The notes below the pieces were generated by a model. The model was given only the letters and a program-made list of their open reading frames with translations. It was not told the origin of the DNA and made no database searches. Both the position numbers and the translations under genes were made by a program. A stretch of 64,000 nucleotides of DNA from Streptomyces sp. CB02056 (GTDB taxonomy: Bacteria > Actinomycetota > Actinomycetes > Streptomycetales > Streptomycetaceae), in the NCBI RefSeq assembly GCF_001905545.1, contig NZ_LIPD01000003.1:345147-409146 (forward strand), written 5' to 3'. Each line of letters begins with the position of its first letter. Within the stretch, counting starts at the first letter, position 1. Shown in pieces: positions 33,769 through 42,553 of the stretch.

Positions 33769-35301
33769 TCAGCGGACCGGGTCGATGAACCCCTGCTCGG
33801 TCAGCAGGCGCAGCGACTCCGGCACCCGGTCCCGCAGGACCACCCGGTCCTCGCCGAGCAGCCGCGCGATGGCGTCCACGATCTCGCCCGCCGACAGCGT
33901 CCCGTCGCAGACCCCGACGAAGCCGGCGCCCACGGTGTCCACCTTGGTGGCCCGCCGCATGCCGCGGTTGTGACGCAGGATCACATGCTCCGGGTCCTCC
34001 GCACCGGGCGCGCCGACCTGCTCCTGGACCACCTCGTCGGCCAGCACGTAACGGGCCGCGAGCAGGCCCGCGTCGTCGTGCGAGCGGAGGAAGTCCTGCC
34101 GGTCGAACCAGGCCTCGATGTGCGGGCCGAGCGGTTGCTCCACCGGGTGCGGCCACTCCTCCACCCGGACGGTCGGACGCTCGGCGCCGCTCGCCCGCAG
34201 GGTGATCCAGCCCATGCCGATGCCCTCGACCCGGCCCGCCTCGAAGGCGTCCAGCCACTCGCCGTACCGGGCCTGGTAGTCGCCGCCGGGGCCGCGGTGG
34301 TCGCCGCCGTCGCGCAGCCACAACTCGGCGTACTGGGCCACGTCCTGGACCTCGCGCTGGACGACCCAGGCGTCCAGCCCGGTCCCCGCGACCCAGCCCG
34401 CCAGCCGCTCGTGCCAGTCCTCGCCCTTGACGTGCTGCCAGTTGGCGAGCAGCTGGCAGTAGCCGCCGGGCTCCAGGTGGTCGGCGGCGGAGCGGACCAG
34501 GCCGCGGCACAGGTCGTCGCCGGCCATGCCGCCGTCGCGGTAGGTGAACCGGCCGCCCGGAGAGATCACGAACGGCGGGTTGGAGACGATCAGGTCGAAC
34601 TTCCGCTCCCCGACCGGCTCGAAGAGGCTTCCGGCGGACACCTCGGTGCTGTCGAAACCGGACAGCGCCAGGGTCAGCTCGGTGAAGCGCAGCGCGCGCG
34701 GGTTGAGGTCGGTGGCGGTCACGGTCCCGGCGTGCCGGGCCGCGTGCAGCGCCTGCACGCCGGAACCCGAACCGAGGTCCAGCGCGGCCCGGACGGGGCG
34801 GCGCACGGTGATGTTGGCCAGCGTGGTGGAGGCGCCGCCGACGCCCAGCACCAGGTCCTTGCGGGCCACCCCGTGCGCGGTCTCACCGGAGCCGATGCCG
34901 CCCGCGCCGCCCACCGCGCAGCCCAGGTCGGAGACCACCCAGGCGTCCGAACTGGGCATCCCGGCGACCTCGTTGGCGTACGGCCGGACGTCGACGGTGG
35001 CGCGCACCAGATCGCCGTCGGGGCGCAGCCAGCCGTCCGCCAGGCAGTCCTCCACCGGCAGTGCGGCGGCGGCCGCCCGGTACGGGACCGGCTGCTGCAG
35101 CAGGAACAGCCGCACCAGCGTCTCCAGCGGGCTGCCACCGCGGGTCGCCCGCAGCGCCGGGACCGCCTCGCTGCGGGCCAACGCCGAATAGCCGGTGGGC
35201 CCGAGCAGATCCAGGCAGCCGTCGGCGGTGAACGAGGCGGCGAGCAGCGCCTCGCGGAACTTGGCGAGGCGGGTCGGGTCGAGAACGGGGCTACTGATCA
35301 C
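33769..35301 (-). CDS. SAM-dependent methyltransferase with N-terminal DUF7059-type domain
   Basis: A 510-residue protein. Residues about 1-150 are a helical N-terminal domain; the methyltransferase core follows with ALDLGSGSGVQALHAARHAGTVTATD (motif I) and VSNPPFVISPGG (motif IV N-P-P-F), a pattern shared with N5-glutamine and RNA/DNA adenine methyltransferases. The C-terminal 150 residues are a further helical domain. The target is unknown. GTG 35301 is chosen because the conserved part begins there (SSPVLDPTRLAKFREALL); a GACAAT six bases before it may be a leaderless -10. It is part of the conserved gene order between topA and bldG. Confidence 0.85.
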   Translation of the reverse strand: MISSPVLDPTRLAKFREALLAASFTADGCLDLLGPTGYSALARSEAVPALRATRGGSPLETLVRLFLLQQPVPYRAAAAALPVEDCLADGWLRPDGDLVRATVDVRPYANEVAGMPSSDAWVVSDLGCAVGGAGGIGSGETAHGVARKDLVLGVGGASTTLANITVRRPVRAALDLGSGSGVQALHAARHAGTVTATDLNPRALRFTELTLALSGFDSTEVSAGSLFEPVGERKFDLIVSNPPFVISPGGRFTYRDGGMAGDDLCRGLVRSAADHLEPGGYCQLLANWQHVKGEDWHERLAGWVAGTGLDAWVVQREVQDVAQYAELWLRDGGDHRGPGGDYQARYGEWLDAFEAGRVEGIGMGWITLRASGAERPTVRVEEWPHPVEQPLGPHIEAWFDRQDFLRSHDDAGLLAARYVLADEVVQEQVGAPGAEDPEHVILRHNRGMRRATKVDTVGAGFVGVCDGTLSAGEIVDAIARLLGEDRVVLRDRVPESLRLLTEQGFIDPVR

Positions 35302-35579
35302 CCCGCCATTGTCCCCCGCCACCCAGCCGGTGGCCGCCGCTGCGCCCCGCGGCCGGCGGACGGAAGCCCGCACCACCCCGCGCGCCCCCTGGAAGCCACC
35401 ACGCGCCGCCCTGCCGGGGGCACCGAGTCGTTCAGCGGCGGGCCTGCGGCGGGGGCGCCGGATCACGGGACGGCGACTCGCGGGACGGCGACTCCGGGGG
35501 CGGTGTCTCGCCGTCCCCGTCACCGGGCCCGTCCCCGGTACCGGGGACGGGCGCGTCGGACCCTCCGGTCCGCCCGGGC

Positions 35580-36356
35580 TCAGCTCGCGCTGGGGGCCGG
35601 GTTCGCCGGGGTGGTGGGCGGGGCGGCCGGAGCGGTGGTCGCACCGGCCGCGGCCGGGCTCGTGCCGTCGGTCGCGCCGGGCGCCGGGGTGGTGGCCGGG
35701 GCGCTCGGGGTGTCGGTGGCGCCCGGCGCCGGGGTCGTGCCGCCCGGGGCCGGGGTGCCGCTCGCGCCGGCCCCCGCACCGCCGGTGGCGCCGCCGCTCG
35801 GGGCGGTGGTCGGGGACGGCTTGCAGCCCTCCTGCTTGGCCATCGCCGCGCCGAGCTCACCACGCTGGAGCTTGCTCTGCGCCTGGGTGGAGAGCGAGGC
35901 CAGCTGCTGCACCTGGTCGGCCACGCTGCGCAGCCCGTCGGCGAACTTGGCCTGGTCGTTGTTGGGCAGCGCGTCCACCTTCTTCTGGACCTCCACGTAC
36001 CCGTCGGCCGCCTTCTTCAGCTCCTCGACGGTGTCCTTCTGGAGGGCCGCGCCGTCCTGCACCTTGGGCGCCCCGGCCGCGTCGATGGCGGCGGCTATGT
36101 CCTGGTTGGTCTTGGCCAGCCGCCCGATGTCCGTGGAGAGCCGCTTCTGGAGGTCGGTCGGGGCCTCGCCGGTCTTCACCTGTCCGGTGTCGGCCAGCGC
36201 GGTCTGCGCCTGGGCGATCGGGTCCTTGGCAGCGCCGCAGACGTTCGACGCCCAGGACTCCAGCTGCTTGCTGTTGTTGTCGTCGCCGCCGCAGCCGACG
36301 GCGCCGAACGCGAGCAGCACGCCGAGGGCGGGTACGGCCAGCAGTCGCTTGTTCAC
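35580..36356 (-). CDS. Small secreted lipoprotein with disordered tail
   Basis: A 258-residue lipoprotein: signal peptide then lipobox A-V-G-C (cysteine near residue 22). The mature part to about residue 185 is a helical bundle with NVCGAAKDPIAQAQTALAD and QTALADTGQVKTGEAPTDL. The last 75 residues are a Gly/Pro/Ala/Thr-rich tail with APGATD- and TTPAPG-type repeats. The start is GTG with an AAAGG sequence upstream. No known family function; such lipoproteins recur next to bldG in streptomycetes. Confidence 0.8.
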   Translation of the reverse strand: MNKRLLAVPALGVLLAFGAVGCGGDDNNSKQLESWASNVCGAAKDPIAQAQTALADTGQVKTGEAPTDLQKRLSTDIGRLAKTNQDIAAAIDAAGAPKVQDGAALQKDTVEELKKAADGYVEVQKKVDALPNNDQAKFADGLRSVADQVQQLASLSTQAQSKLQRGELGAAMAKQEGCKPSPTTAPSGGATGGAGAGASGTPAPGGTTPAPGATDTPSAPATTPAPGATDGTSPAAAGATTAPAAPPTTPANPAPSAS

Positions 36357-36742
36357 CGGGAGAAGCCTTTCGGTTCGGTCGTCATCGGTCGTCGAACCTA
36401 CACGGCCGATGTCCGTCCCCCGATTCGTCCGTCCCCCGATTCCCGGCTCCCCCGTCCCCCAGGGGCCGCCCTCTCGACGCCCCGGCCCGGGTCAGGCCCG
36501 CTCGCACTCGTCCCGGCCCGGGTGTTTCGGCGGTGGGGTGCTTCGGCGGTGGAGTGGTCTGCGCGAGCGGCCAGGGCGGCCGCACGGCGCGGATCCGCGT
36601 GGACGTCCTCGTCCGCGACGCGGCGAACCGCCGGGATCAGCGGTGTGTCACCGCATGCCCGGGAACAGGACCCCGGCCGCTCTCGGGCGCGAGGAAGCGC
36701 CCGCGAGGCGGCGGGGACGCGAGGAGACGTCGAGGCAGCGCC
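36357..36742. other. 386-base gap with two 16-bp-period repeats
   Basis: No gene is seen here. GTCCGTCCCCCGATTC is duplicated in tandem at 36411-36442. TTCGGCGGTGG occurs at 36526 and 36542, again with a 16-base period. The region holds the lipoprotein promoter (a TAGGTT on the minus strand is a possible -10) and the terminator of the anti-sigma gene. Confidence 0.6.
36676..36712 (-). terminator. Hairpin after the anti-sigma gene
   Basis: GCCGC...GGGCGC pairs with GCGCCC...GCGGC with a small internal mismatch and a six-base loop, 31 bases after the stop codon. Confidence 0.5.
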
Positions 36743-37162
36743 TCAGACCGCGATGGAGGCGACCGAAACCGGCCAGCTCATCCGGATCAGGCCACCGGCC
36801 GCGCCGTTGGTGACCTCCAGGTCCTCGACCAGGCCGGTGATCACGGCGAGGCCCAGGGTGTCCTCGTCCGGCTCGCCGCCCTCGGCGTCGCCGGAGGCCG
36901 GGACGGCGGCGGGGCCGGCCTCGTCCTCGACCTCGATGAGGAAACGCTTCTCCTGATCGGTCAGCGCGACCCGGACCGCGCCGCCGATGCCGCCGCGCTG
37001 GTGCAGTCCGACCGCGCGGGAGCACGCCTCGCCGACCGCGAGCCGTACCTCGTCGAGCACCGACTCGTCGACCCCGGCCCGTCTGGCGACGGCCGCGGCG
37101 ACCAGCCTGGCCGTCCGCACGTGCTCGGGAAGCGCGCTGAATCGAAGTTCGACGGTTGCCAT
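36743..37162 (-). CDS. apgA: ATP-binding anti-sigma factor partner of BldG (ApgA-like)
   Basis: The 139-residue protein has the HATPase_c (RsbW-like) fold. ELRFSALPEHVRTARLVAAAV leads to the N-box region LAVGEACSRAVGLHQ, in which the usual metal-binding Asn (EAxxNA) is Arg. The second half ends LGLAVITGLVEDLEVTN and GGLIRMSWP. In Streptomyces coelicolor this neighbour of bldG binds BldG and sigma factors. ATG 37162 has GGGGGAGAG upstream. It lies 160 bases downstream of bldG on the same strand and may be transcribed both with and without it. Disrupted N-box suggests weak or altered ATP use. Confidence 0.85.
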   Translation of the reverse strand: MATVELRFSALPEHVRTARLVAAAVARRAGVDESVLDEVRLAVGEACSRAVGLHQRGGIGGAVRVALTDQEKRFLIEVEDEAGPAAVPASGDAEGGEPDEDTLGLAVITGLVEDLEVTNGAAGGLIRMSWPVSVASIAV

Positions 37163-37292
37163 CTCTCCCCCTCGGGGTGCTCCGACCGGGGCCGGAGACC
37201 CGGCCCCTGCGGGCCGGCGGAACCGGCCCTGGGGCGCCCGGGGGACGCACCGGGCCACACGGACCCGGGCACCCGGACGCGAAGAACGAGCG

Positions 37293-37315
37293 GGGCCGGC
37301 CGCACGGGCCGGCCC
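37293..37315 (-). terminator. Hairpin between bldG and the anti-sigma gene
   Basis: GGGCCGGCC pairs with GGCCGGCCC around GCACG, directly after the bldG stop codon. It may allow bldG alone to be transcribed more strongly than the two-gene message. Confidence 0.55.
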
Positions 37316-37322
37316 GGCCGCG

Positions 37323-37664
37323 TCAGTCGGTCGCGTTGACCGCGTCGTCCACCGAGGTGTGGATCGGGAAGACCTTGGTCAGGCCGGTGATGCGGAAGAT
37401 CTTCAGGATGCGCTCCTGGTTGCAGACGAGGCGCAGCGAGCCCTCGTGGGCACGCACTCGCTTCAGACCGCCCACCAGCACACCGAGGCCGGTCGAGTCG
37501 AGGAAGTCAACGCCTTCCATGTCGACGACGAGGTGGTACTTGCCGTCGTTGACGAGCTCGACCAGCTGCTCCCGCAGCTTCGGGGCGGTGTACACATCGA
37601 TCTCGCCGCCAACCTCGACGACCGTACGATCGCCGACTGAACGGGTCGACAGGGACAGGTCCAC
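37323..37664 (-). CDS. bldG: Anti-sigma factor antagonist BldG
   Basis: The 113-residue protein is a STAS anti-anti-sigma factor needed for aerial mycelium and antibiotic production. The STAS core is clear: [23 protein letters not shown], then [22 protein letters not shown], where the serine in D-S-T-G is the known phosphorylation site (about Ser57). Length and sequence match S. coelicolor BldG closely. GTG 37664 has GGAGG five bases upstream. Divergent from the helicase gene; the shared 221-bp region should contain the bldG promoters. Confidence 0.98.
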   Translation of the reverse strand: MDLSLSTRSVGDRTVVEVGGEIDVYTAPKLREQLVELVNDGKYHLVVDMEGVDFLDSTGLGVLVGGLKRVRAHEGSLRLVCNQERILKIFRITGLTKVFPIHTSVDDAVNATD

Positions 37665-37885
37665 GGAACCTCCAGCACCTTGCCTTGCTACGTCATGTGC
37701 GATCCTCGGCCGGACGGCCGCCACCGCATGGTCGCGAGCCCGGGCGCGCCCAGCCACGCGTGGCAAGCCTCGGCGCTGCGACCCACGGCCATACGGCCGT
37801 CACGGCCACATTCAACCACCTGCGACCATGCCCGCACGATGGCTTACGACGATTCTCCGTCACGCCGGTGACACACTGGGTCCTC

Positions 37886-40306
37886 ATGCCGCCCCGACAC
37901 AGCCCGCCCGAGGCACTGCTCACGACCCTGGCCGCCGGCCGGGGGCGGTCCGACCGACTCACCCATACGGAGCACCTTCCCGCCCGACCTGCGCGTTATT
38001 CACCATGGCCGGACTCGATCCGTCCGGAGGTCGTGGCCGCGGCTCGTGCCGTCGGGGTCGAACAGCCGTGGGCGCACCAGGCAGAAGCGATGAATCTGGC
38101 CAAAAGCGGCCAGACTGTGGTGATCGCCACAGGCACCGCCTCGGGCAAGTCGCTGGGCTACCTGGCCCCGGTGCTCAGCGACCTGCTGGACGGCACCGAG
38201 GCCCGCAACGGCCGCGGCGCCACCGCGCTCTACCTGGCCCCGACCAAGGCGCTCGCCGCCGACCAGCGGCGCCGGGCCGCCGAACTCGCCCCACCGAGGG
38301 TGCGCGCCGCCCTCTACGACGGCGACACCCCGCCCGAGGAGCGCGAGTGGGTCCGCCAGTACGCCTCCTACGTGCTCACCAACCCGGACATGCTGCACCG
38401 GGGCATCCTGCCCGGCCATGCCCGCTGGTCCTCCTTCCTCAAGGCGCTGCGCTACGTGGTCGTGGACGAGTGCCACAGCTACCGGGGCGTGTTCGGCTCG
38501 CACGTCGCCCAGGTGCTGCGGCGGCTGCGCCGCATCTGCGCCCGTTACGGTTCGTCACCCGCCTTCCTGCTGGCCTCCGCCACCACCGCCGACCCGGCCG
38601 CGACCGCCCGGCGGCTGACCGGCCTGCCCGCCGTGGCCGTCACCGAGGACGCCTCGCCGCGCGGGCCGATGGTCTTCGGCCTCTGGGAGCCGCCGCTGAC
38701 CGAGAACGTCGGCGAGCACGGCGCGCCCGTGCGCCGCACCGCGACCGCCGAGGCCGCCCACCTGCTGACCGAGCTGGTCGAACGGGAGACCCGCACCGTC
38801 GTCTTCGTGCGCTCCCGGCGCGCCGCCGAGCTCGTCGCGCTCCAGGCCCAGGACCAGCTCGGCCGCCCGCTCGCCGGACGGGTGGCCGCCTACCGCGGCG
38901 GTTACCTCGCCGACGAACGCCGGGCCTTGGAACGCGACTTGCACTCCGGCCGACTGCTCGGCCTCGCCTCCACCTCCGCTCTCGAACTCGGCGTCGACAT
39001 CTCCGGCCTCGACGCCGTCCTGATGGCCGGCTACCCCGGCACCCGGGCCTCGCTCTGGCAGCAGGCGGGCCGCGCGGGGCGGGAGGCCCAGGGCGCGCTG
39101 GCCGTCCTGATCGCCCGGGACGACCCGCTGGACACCTACCTGGTGCACCACCCCGAGGCGCTGTTCGCGGCCCCCGTCGAGGCCACCGTGCTCGACCCCG
39201 ACAACCCGCACGTGCTCGCCCCGCACCTGTGCGCGGCCGCCGCCGAACTCCCGCTCACCGACGCCGACCTGGAGCTGTTCGGGCCGTCCACCGCACCACT
39301 GCTGCCGGTCCTGGAGCGGCGCGGCCTGCTGCGCCGCCGCAGCGACGGCTCCTGGTACTGGACCCGTCGCGAGCGCGCGGCCGACGCGGTGGACCTGCGC
39401 GGCAGCGGCGGCAGCCCGGTGCAGATCGTCGAGGCCGACACCGGCCGGCTGCTCGGCACGGTGGACGCCGCGGCCGCGCACACCACCGTCCACACCGGCG
39501 CCGTCCACCTGCACCAGGGCCGCACCTACCTGGTCCAGGAGTTCGACCTGGAGAACTCCGTCGCCCTGGTCGAACCGGCCGACCCGCCGTACACCACGGC
39601 CGCCCGCGACATCACCTCCATCTCCGTCCTCGACACCGACACCACCGTGGACTGGGGCGAGGGCCGGCTCAGCTTCGGCTCGGTGGAGGTGGTCAACCAG
39701 GTGGTCGGCTACCTCCGCAAGCGGATCTCCACCGGGGAGATCATGGGCGAGACCAAGCTCGACCTGCCGCCCCGCACACTGCGCACCCGGGCGGTCTGGT
39801 GGACCGTCACCGAGGACCAGCTGCTCGACGCGGACATCCCGCCCGACCAGCTGCCCGGCGCCGCCCACGCCGCCGAGCACGCCTCGATCGGGCTGCTGCC
39901 GCTGTTCGCCACCTGCGACCGGTGGGACATCGGCGGCGTCTCCGTGCCGCTGCATCCGGACACCGGCCTGCCGACCGTGTTCGTCTACGACGGCCACCCC
40001 GGTGGGGCCGGCTTCGCCGAACGCGGCTTCCAGCGGGCGGTCCAGTGGCTGACGGCCACCCGGACGGCGATCGCCTCCTGCGAGTGCGAGCGCGGCTGCC
40101 CGTCCTGCGTCCAGTCGCCCAAGTGCGGCAACGGGAACGACCCGCTGGACAAGGCCGCCGCCGTCCGGCTCCTGGACGTCCTGCTGGCCGGGGCACCCGA
40201 AGCCACGGAGGCACCGGACGACGGGCCGGGGGCGGGCGGGTCGGAGACACCGGACGGACCGGAAGCGGTCCCGGGACCGGACGGTGGGGCACCAGCTGGC
40301 TCATGA
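37886..40306 (+). CDS. DECH-box helicase with C-terminal DUF1998/four-Cys domain (MrfA/YprA-like)
   Basis: An 806-residue superfamily 2 helicase. Motif I GTASGKS (about 83-89), motif II DECHSY (about 194), motif III SATTAD and motif VI QQAGRAGREAQG are intact. The C-terminal domain ends in a C-x-C-x3-C-x2-C-x5-C cluster (CECERGCPSCVQSPKC, about 732-748), as in MrfA-type repair helicases. The start is uncertain: the frame stays open upstream and residues resembling streptomycete homologues (FNHL...SVTPVTH) occur before ATG 37886, but with no good start codon. It converges on the Tad operon (six-base overlap), forming the helicase/secretion neighbourhood. Confidence 0.9.
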   Translation: MPPRHSPPEALLTTLAAGRGRSDRLTHTEHLPARPARYSPWPDSIRPEVVAAARAVGVEQPWAHQAEAMNLAKSGQTVVIATGTASGKSLGYLAPVLSDLLDGTEARNGRGATALYLAPTKALAADQRRRAAELAPPRVRAALYDGDTPPEEREWVRQYASYVLTNPDMLHRGILPGHARWSSFLKALRYVVVDECHSYRGVFGSHVAQVLRRLRRICARYGSSPAFLLASATTADPAATARRLTGLPAVAVTEDASPRGPMVFGLWEPPLTENVGEHGAPVRRTATAEAAHLLTELVERETRTVVFVRSRRAAELVALQAQDQLGRPLAGRVAAYRGGYLADERRALERDLHSGRLLGLASTSALELGVDISGLDAVLMAGYPGTRASLWQQAGRAGREAQGALAVLIARDDPLDTYLVHHPEALFAAPVEATVLDPDNPHVLAPHLCAAAAELPLTDADLELFGPSTAPLLPVLERRGLLRRRSDGSWYWTRRERAADAVDLRGSGGSPVQIVEADTGRLLGTVDAAAAHTTVHTGAVHLHQGRTYLVQEFDLENSVALVEPADPPYTTAARDITSISVLDTDTTVDWGEGRLSFGSVEVVNQVVGYLRKRISTGEIMGETKLDLPPRTLRTRAVWWTVTEDQLLDADIPPDQLPGAAHAAEHASIGLLPLFATCDRWDIGGVSVPLHPDTGLPTVFVYDGHPGGAGFAERGFQRAVQWLTATRTAIASCECERGCPSCVQSPKCGNGNDPLDKAAAVRLLDVLLAGAPEATEAPDDGPGAGGSETPDGPEAVPGPDGGAPAGS

Positions 40307-40828
40307 GGCCGCTCCCGGAGCAGTACTCGGGACTCCGCCCGGAGCCCCGCCCGGCCCGCCCTCCGGCGTGTCCTCCGGGCCGGTGACCGGGGCCCGTACC
40401 GGCCCGGCCCGAGCCCTCGCCCGCGCCGGGCCGACCGGCAGTCGGGCCGGGAGCCCGCGGACCTCCACCTCGGCCACCACCTCGACGGCGTCCGCCGACC
40501 GGTCGACCGCACAGGACACCAGCCCGGCGCCCTGGACGGCGGCGATCCCGGCGGCCCGGGCGCAGCCGCCGTCCCGGTCCAGCAGCAGTCGGTCCGCCGC
40601 GGCGAGGGCCGCGAGGTCGGCCGCCGACTCGGCCCGGTGCCGAGCGGCCACCACCGAGCCGACCGCGATCGTCCCGGCGAACACCGCCGTGCCCAGCATC
40701 GCCAGGGCGAGCAGCCAGACCGTCGCCGAGCCGGCGTCCGGCCCCCGGCTGCCCACCGCGACCGCTCGGGCCGCACGGGCGCGTGCCAGCCGCTCCGCCG
40801 CCTCCCGCAGCCCGGTCAGGACGGCCAC
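40301..40828 (-). CDS. TadE-like protein (helicase/secretion neighbourhood type)
   Basis: A 175-residue membrane protein with a type IV-pilin-like N-terminus: GSATVWLLALAMLGTAVFAGTIAVGSVVAARHRAESAADLAALAAA, one hydrophobic helix followed by the conserved A-x-S-A-A-D-L-A-A-L. Two cysteines (GGCARAAG and LVSCAVD) may form a disulfide outside. This is the last gene of the leftward Tad operon; its GTG start lies inside the previous gene (13-base overlap). Its last bases overlap the convergent helicase gene by six bases. Role: minor pilin or secretion-apparatus component. Confidence 0.8.
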   Translation of the reverse strand: MAVLTGLREAAERLARARAARAVAVGSRGPDAGSATVWLLALAMLGTAVFAGTIAVGSVVAARHRAESAADLAALAAADRLLLDRDGGCARAAGIAAVQGAGLVSCAVDRSADAVEVVAEVEVRGLPARLPVGPARARARAGPVRAPVTGPEDTPEGGPGGAPGGVPSTAPGAAS

Positions 40829-41442
40829 GGGCCACCACCTGCCTCCGCGCCCGCCACCAGGACGTCCTCCCGGGCCGCCACGGCCGCCGCAGTGAGCCGG
40901 ACGGCGAGCAGCCCGCCGAGCCTGCCCGGCCCAGCGCACGGCGCCTCCACGTCGACCCGGACCGTGTCGGCCGCCAGGGCGACCCGGACCTGTGCGCCCG
41001 GCGGGGCCGCCGCGCGGGCGAGCCCGGCGGCGTCCGCCTCCCCGCGAGCGGCCGCCCTGGCGCCGACCCGGGCGGCGTCCACACAGCGGATCTGCGCGGC
41101 CGCCGCGAGCACGCCCCAGATCAGCATCCCCGCGAGCAGGAGGAGCGCCGGCAGTGCCACCGCCGTCTCCGCCGTCACGAAGCCCGCGTCGCCGCGTCGC
41201 CCCGGGCGCAGCGACCACGCCCGGCCCGGGCCCGTTCTCAGGCCCCTGCCGCCTGCCCGGAGCACGGGCGGAGCGACGCCGGGGCGCGTGCCTCGCGAGA
41301 CGGGGGCAGAACCTCCTCCCGACCGCCCGGCCGGGGGCCACCGACGACCGGAGGCAGCCCCACGGGGTGCGCCCGCCCCCAGGGGTCCACCCGCCGAAGG
41401 CGGCCCACCGGCGGGAGTTCGGCAGCCGGCCTCAGGTCGCAT
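40816..41442 (-). CDS. TadE-like pilus assembly protein
   Basis: The conserved part is DAGFVTAETAVALPALLLLAGMLIWGVLAAAAQIRCVDAARVGARAAARGE, a TadE motif with one membrane helix and E in the fifth position after the cleavage-like site. The start is uncertain. ATG 41442 overlaps the previous stop by 11 bases but gives an 85-residue Pro/Gly/Arg-rich leader; GTG 41265 or a later start would be nearer the normal length. Neither has a clear ribosome binding site. It is probably inserted in the membrane and exposed outside. Confidence 0.75.
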   Translation of the reverse strand: MRPEAGCRTPAGGPPSAGGPLGAGAPRGAASGRRWPPAGRSGGGSAPVSRGTRPGVAPPVLRAGGRGLRTGPGRAWSLRPGRRGDAGFVTAETAVALPALLLLAGMLIWGVLAAAAQIRCVDAARVGARAAARGEADAAGLARAAAPPGAQVRVALAADTVRVDVEAPCAGPGRLGGLLAVRLTAAAVAAREDVLVAGAEAGGGPWPS

Positions 41443-41725
41443 GGAGCGCCCGTACCAGCATGTCGGTCAGCGCACCGGTGATGGCGTCGCTGGTCACCAC
41501 CTTGTACAGCCCGGCCGCGAGGGCGCACGCGCCCAGCGTCCCGACGGCGTACTCGGCCGTGGTCATCCCGGCGTCCGAGCGGCCTCGGAGTCGCGCCACC
41601 CGGCGGACCCGGCGGGCTGCCCAGCGCACCCGACGGGCCGACCGGTGGCTCCTCCGCTGCCACTCCTCGGCCAACGGGCGGAGCGGACGCCCGGCACCAG
41701 GCCGAATCGCGATCACTGCGGTCAT
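41432..41725 (-). CDS. DUF4244 Flp-pilin-like protein
   Basis: A 97-residue protein. An Arg-rich N-terminal leader is followed by the pilin-like motif G-M-T-T-A-E-Y-A-V-G-T and a hydrophobic helix (LGACALAAGLYKVVTS). The glutamate five residues into the mature part and the preceding glycine make it a probable substrate for a prepilin peptidase. ATG 41725 has GGAGAG. It follows tadC after 54 bases and is probably the main pilin-like subunit of this Tad system. Confidence 0.85.
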   Translation of the reverse strand: MTAVIAIRPGAGRPLRPLAEEWQRRSHRSARRVRWAARRVRRVARLRGRSDAGMTTAEYAVGTLGACALAAGLYKVVTSDAITGALTDMLVRALHAT

Positions 41726-41779
41726 GAAAACTCTCCTGTCACTCGACGTACGACGGCCGCTCGTGCGGCCGACGCTCCT

Positions 41780-42553
41780 TCACATCGCTTGGGCGAAGCG
41801 GCTGGTGAGGCCCACGACCACCGGCACCACGCCGATCAGGACGAAGGCTGGGAGGAAGCAGAGCCCCAGCGGCGCGGTGGCGAGCACCGCGGCCCGGCGG
41901 ACCCGGGTGTGGGCCGCACGGGCGGCCGCCGTGCGCTGCCCCTGCGCCAGCCCGATCAGCGGGCCGGCGGCAGGGACGCCGCCGAGGCTGCTGCGCTCCA
42001 GACAGCGCGCCAGCGGCGCCAGCGACGGGTGCTGCTCGCCCAGGCGGTGCCAGCACAGCTCCGGCGGTGCGCCCAGGGCCAGTTCGGCCCCGATCGCCGC
42101 CAGCCGGGGCCCCAGCGGCGCCCCCACACTCCGGCCCACCGCCGACACGGCCTCCGAGGGGAGCGCCGCCGAGCCGAGGCAGGCCGCCAACAGCTCGGCG
42201 CCCAGCGGGAGTTGCCTGGTCAGCAGTTCCTCCTCGCGGGCCGCCCTGCGGTCGGCCGGCGAGCGCACCCGGGCCGACCAGCGATGGACACCCACCGCGA
42301 GCAGCACCCCGACGGCCAGCCCGGGGCCGCCACCGAGCAGCACCGCCGCCGTGATCCCGGCGACGCCCGCCACCACCAGTCGTCGGCGACGCTCAACCAC
42401 CAAGGCAGCAGCCCTGGTTCGCCTTCCGATCCCCTCTCCACCCCGGGCCCGGACGAGTACCCGTCGGCGTCTCACCCGGCCGCGCACCGACGCCCACCCC
42501 GCAGCAACCACGCCTGCCGTGAGGGCGAAAGCCGCCCACTCGATGCCCCGCAT
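41780..42553 (-). CDS. TadC-like type II secretion F-domain membrane protein
   Basis: A 257-residue membrane protein with the F-domain signature LLTRQLPLGAELLAACLGSAALPSEAVSAVG and helices near both ends (AVLLGGGPGLAVGVLLAVG and PAFVLIGVVPVVVGL). It should form the inner-membrane platform with TadB. The start codon ATG overlaps the tadB stop (TGATG). The GAGGTG ribosome binding site lies inside tadB, so translation is coupled. Confidence 0.85.
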   Translation of the reverse strand: MRGIEWAAFALTAGVVAAGWASVRGRVRRRRVLVRARGGEGIGRRTRAAALVVERRRRLVVAGVAGITAAVLLGGGPGLAVGVLLAVGVHRWSARVRSPADRRAAREEELLTRQLPLGAELLAACLGSAALPSEAVSAVGRSVGAPLGPRLAAIGAELALGAPPELCWHRLGEQHPSLAPLARCLERSSLGGVPAAGPLIGLAQGQRTAAARAAHTRVRRAAVLATAPLGLCFLPAFVLIGVVPVVVGLTSRFAQAM

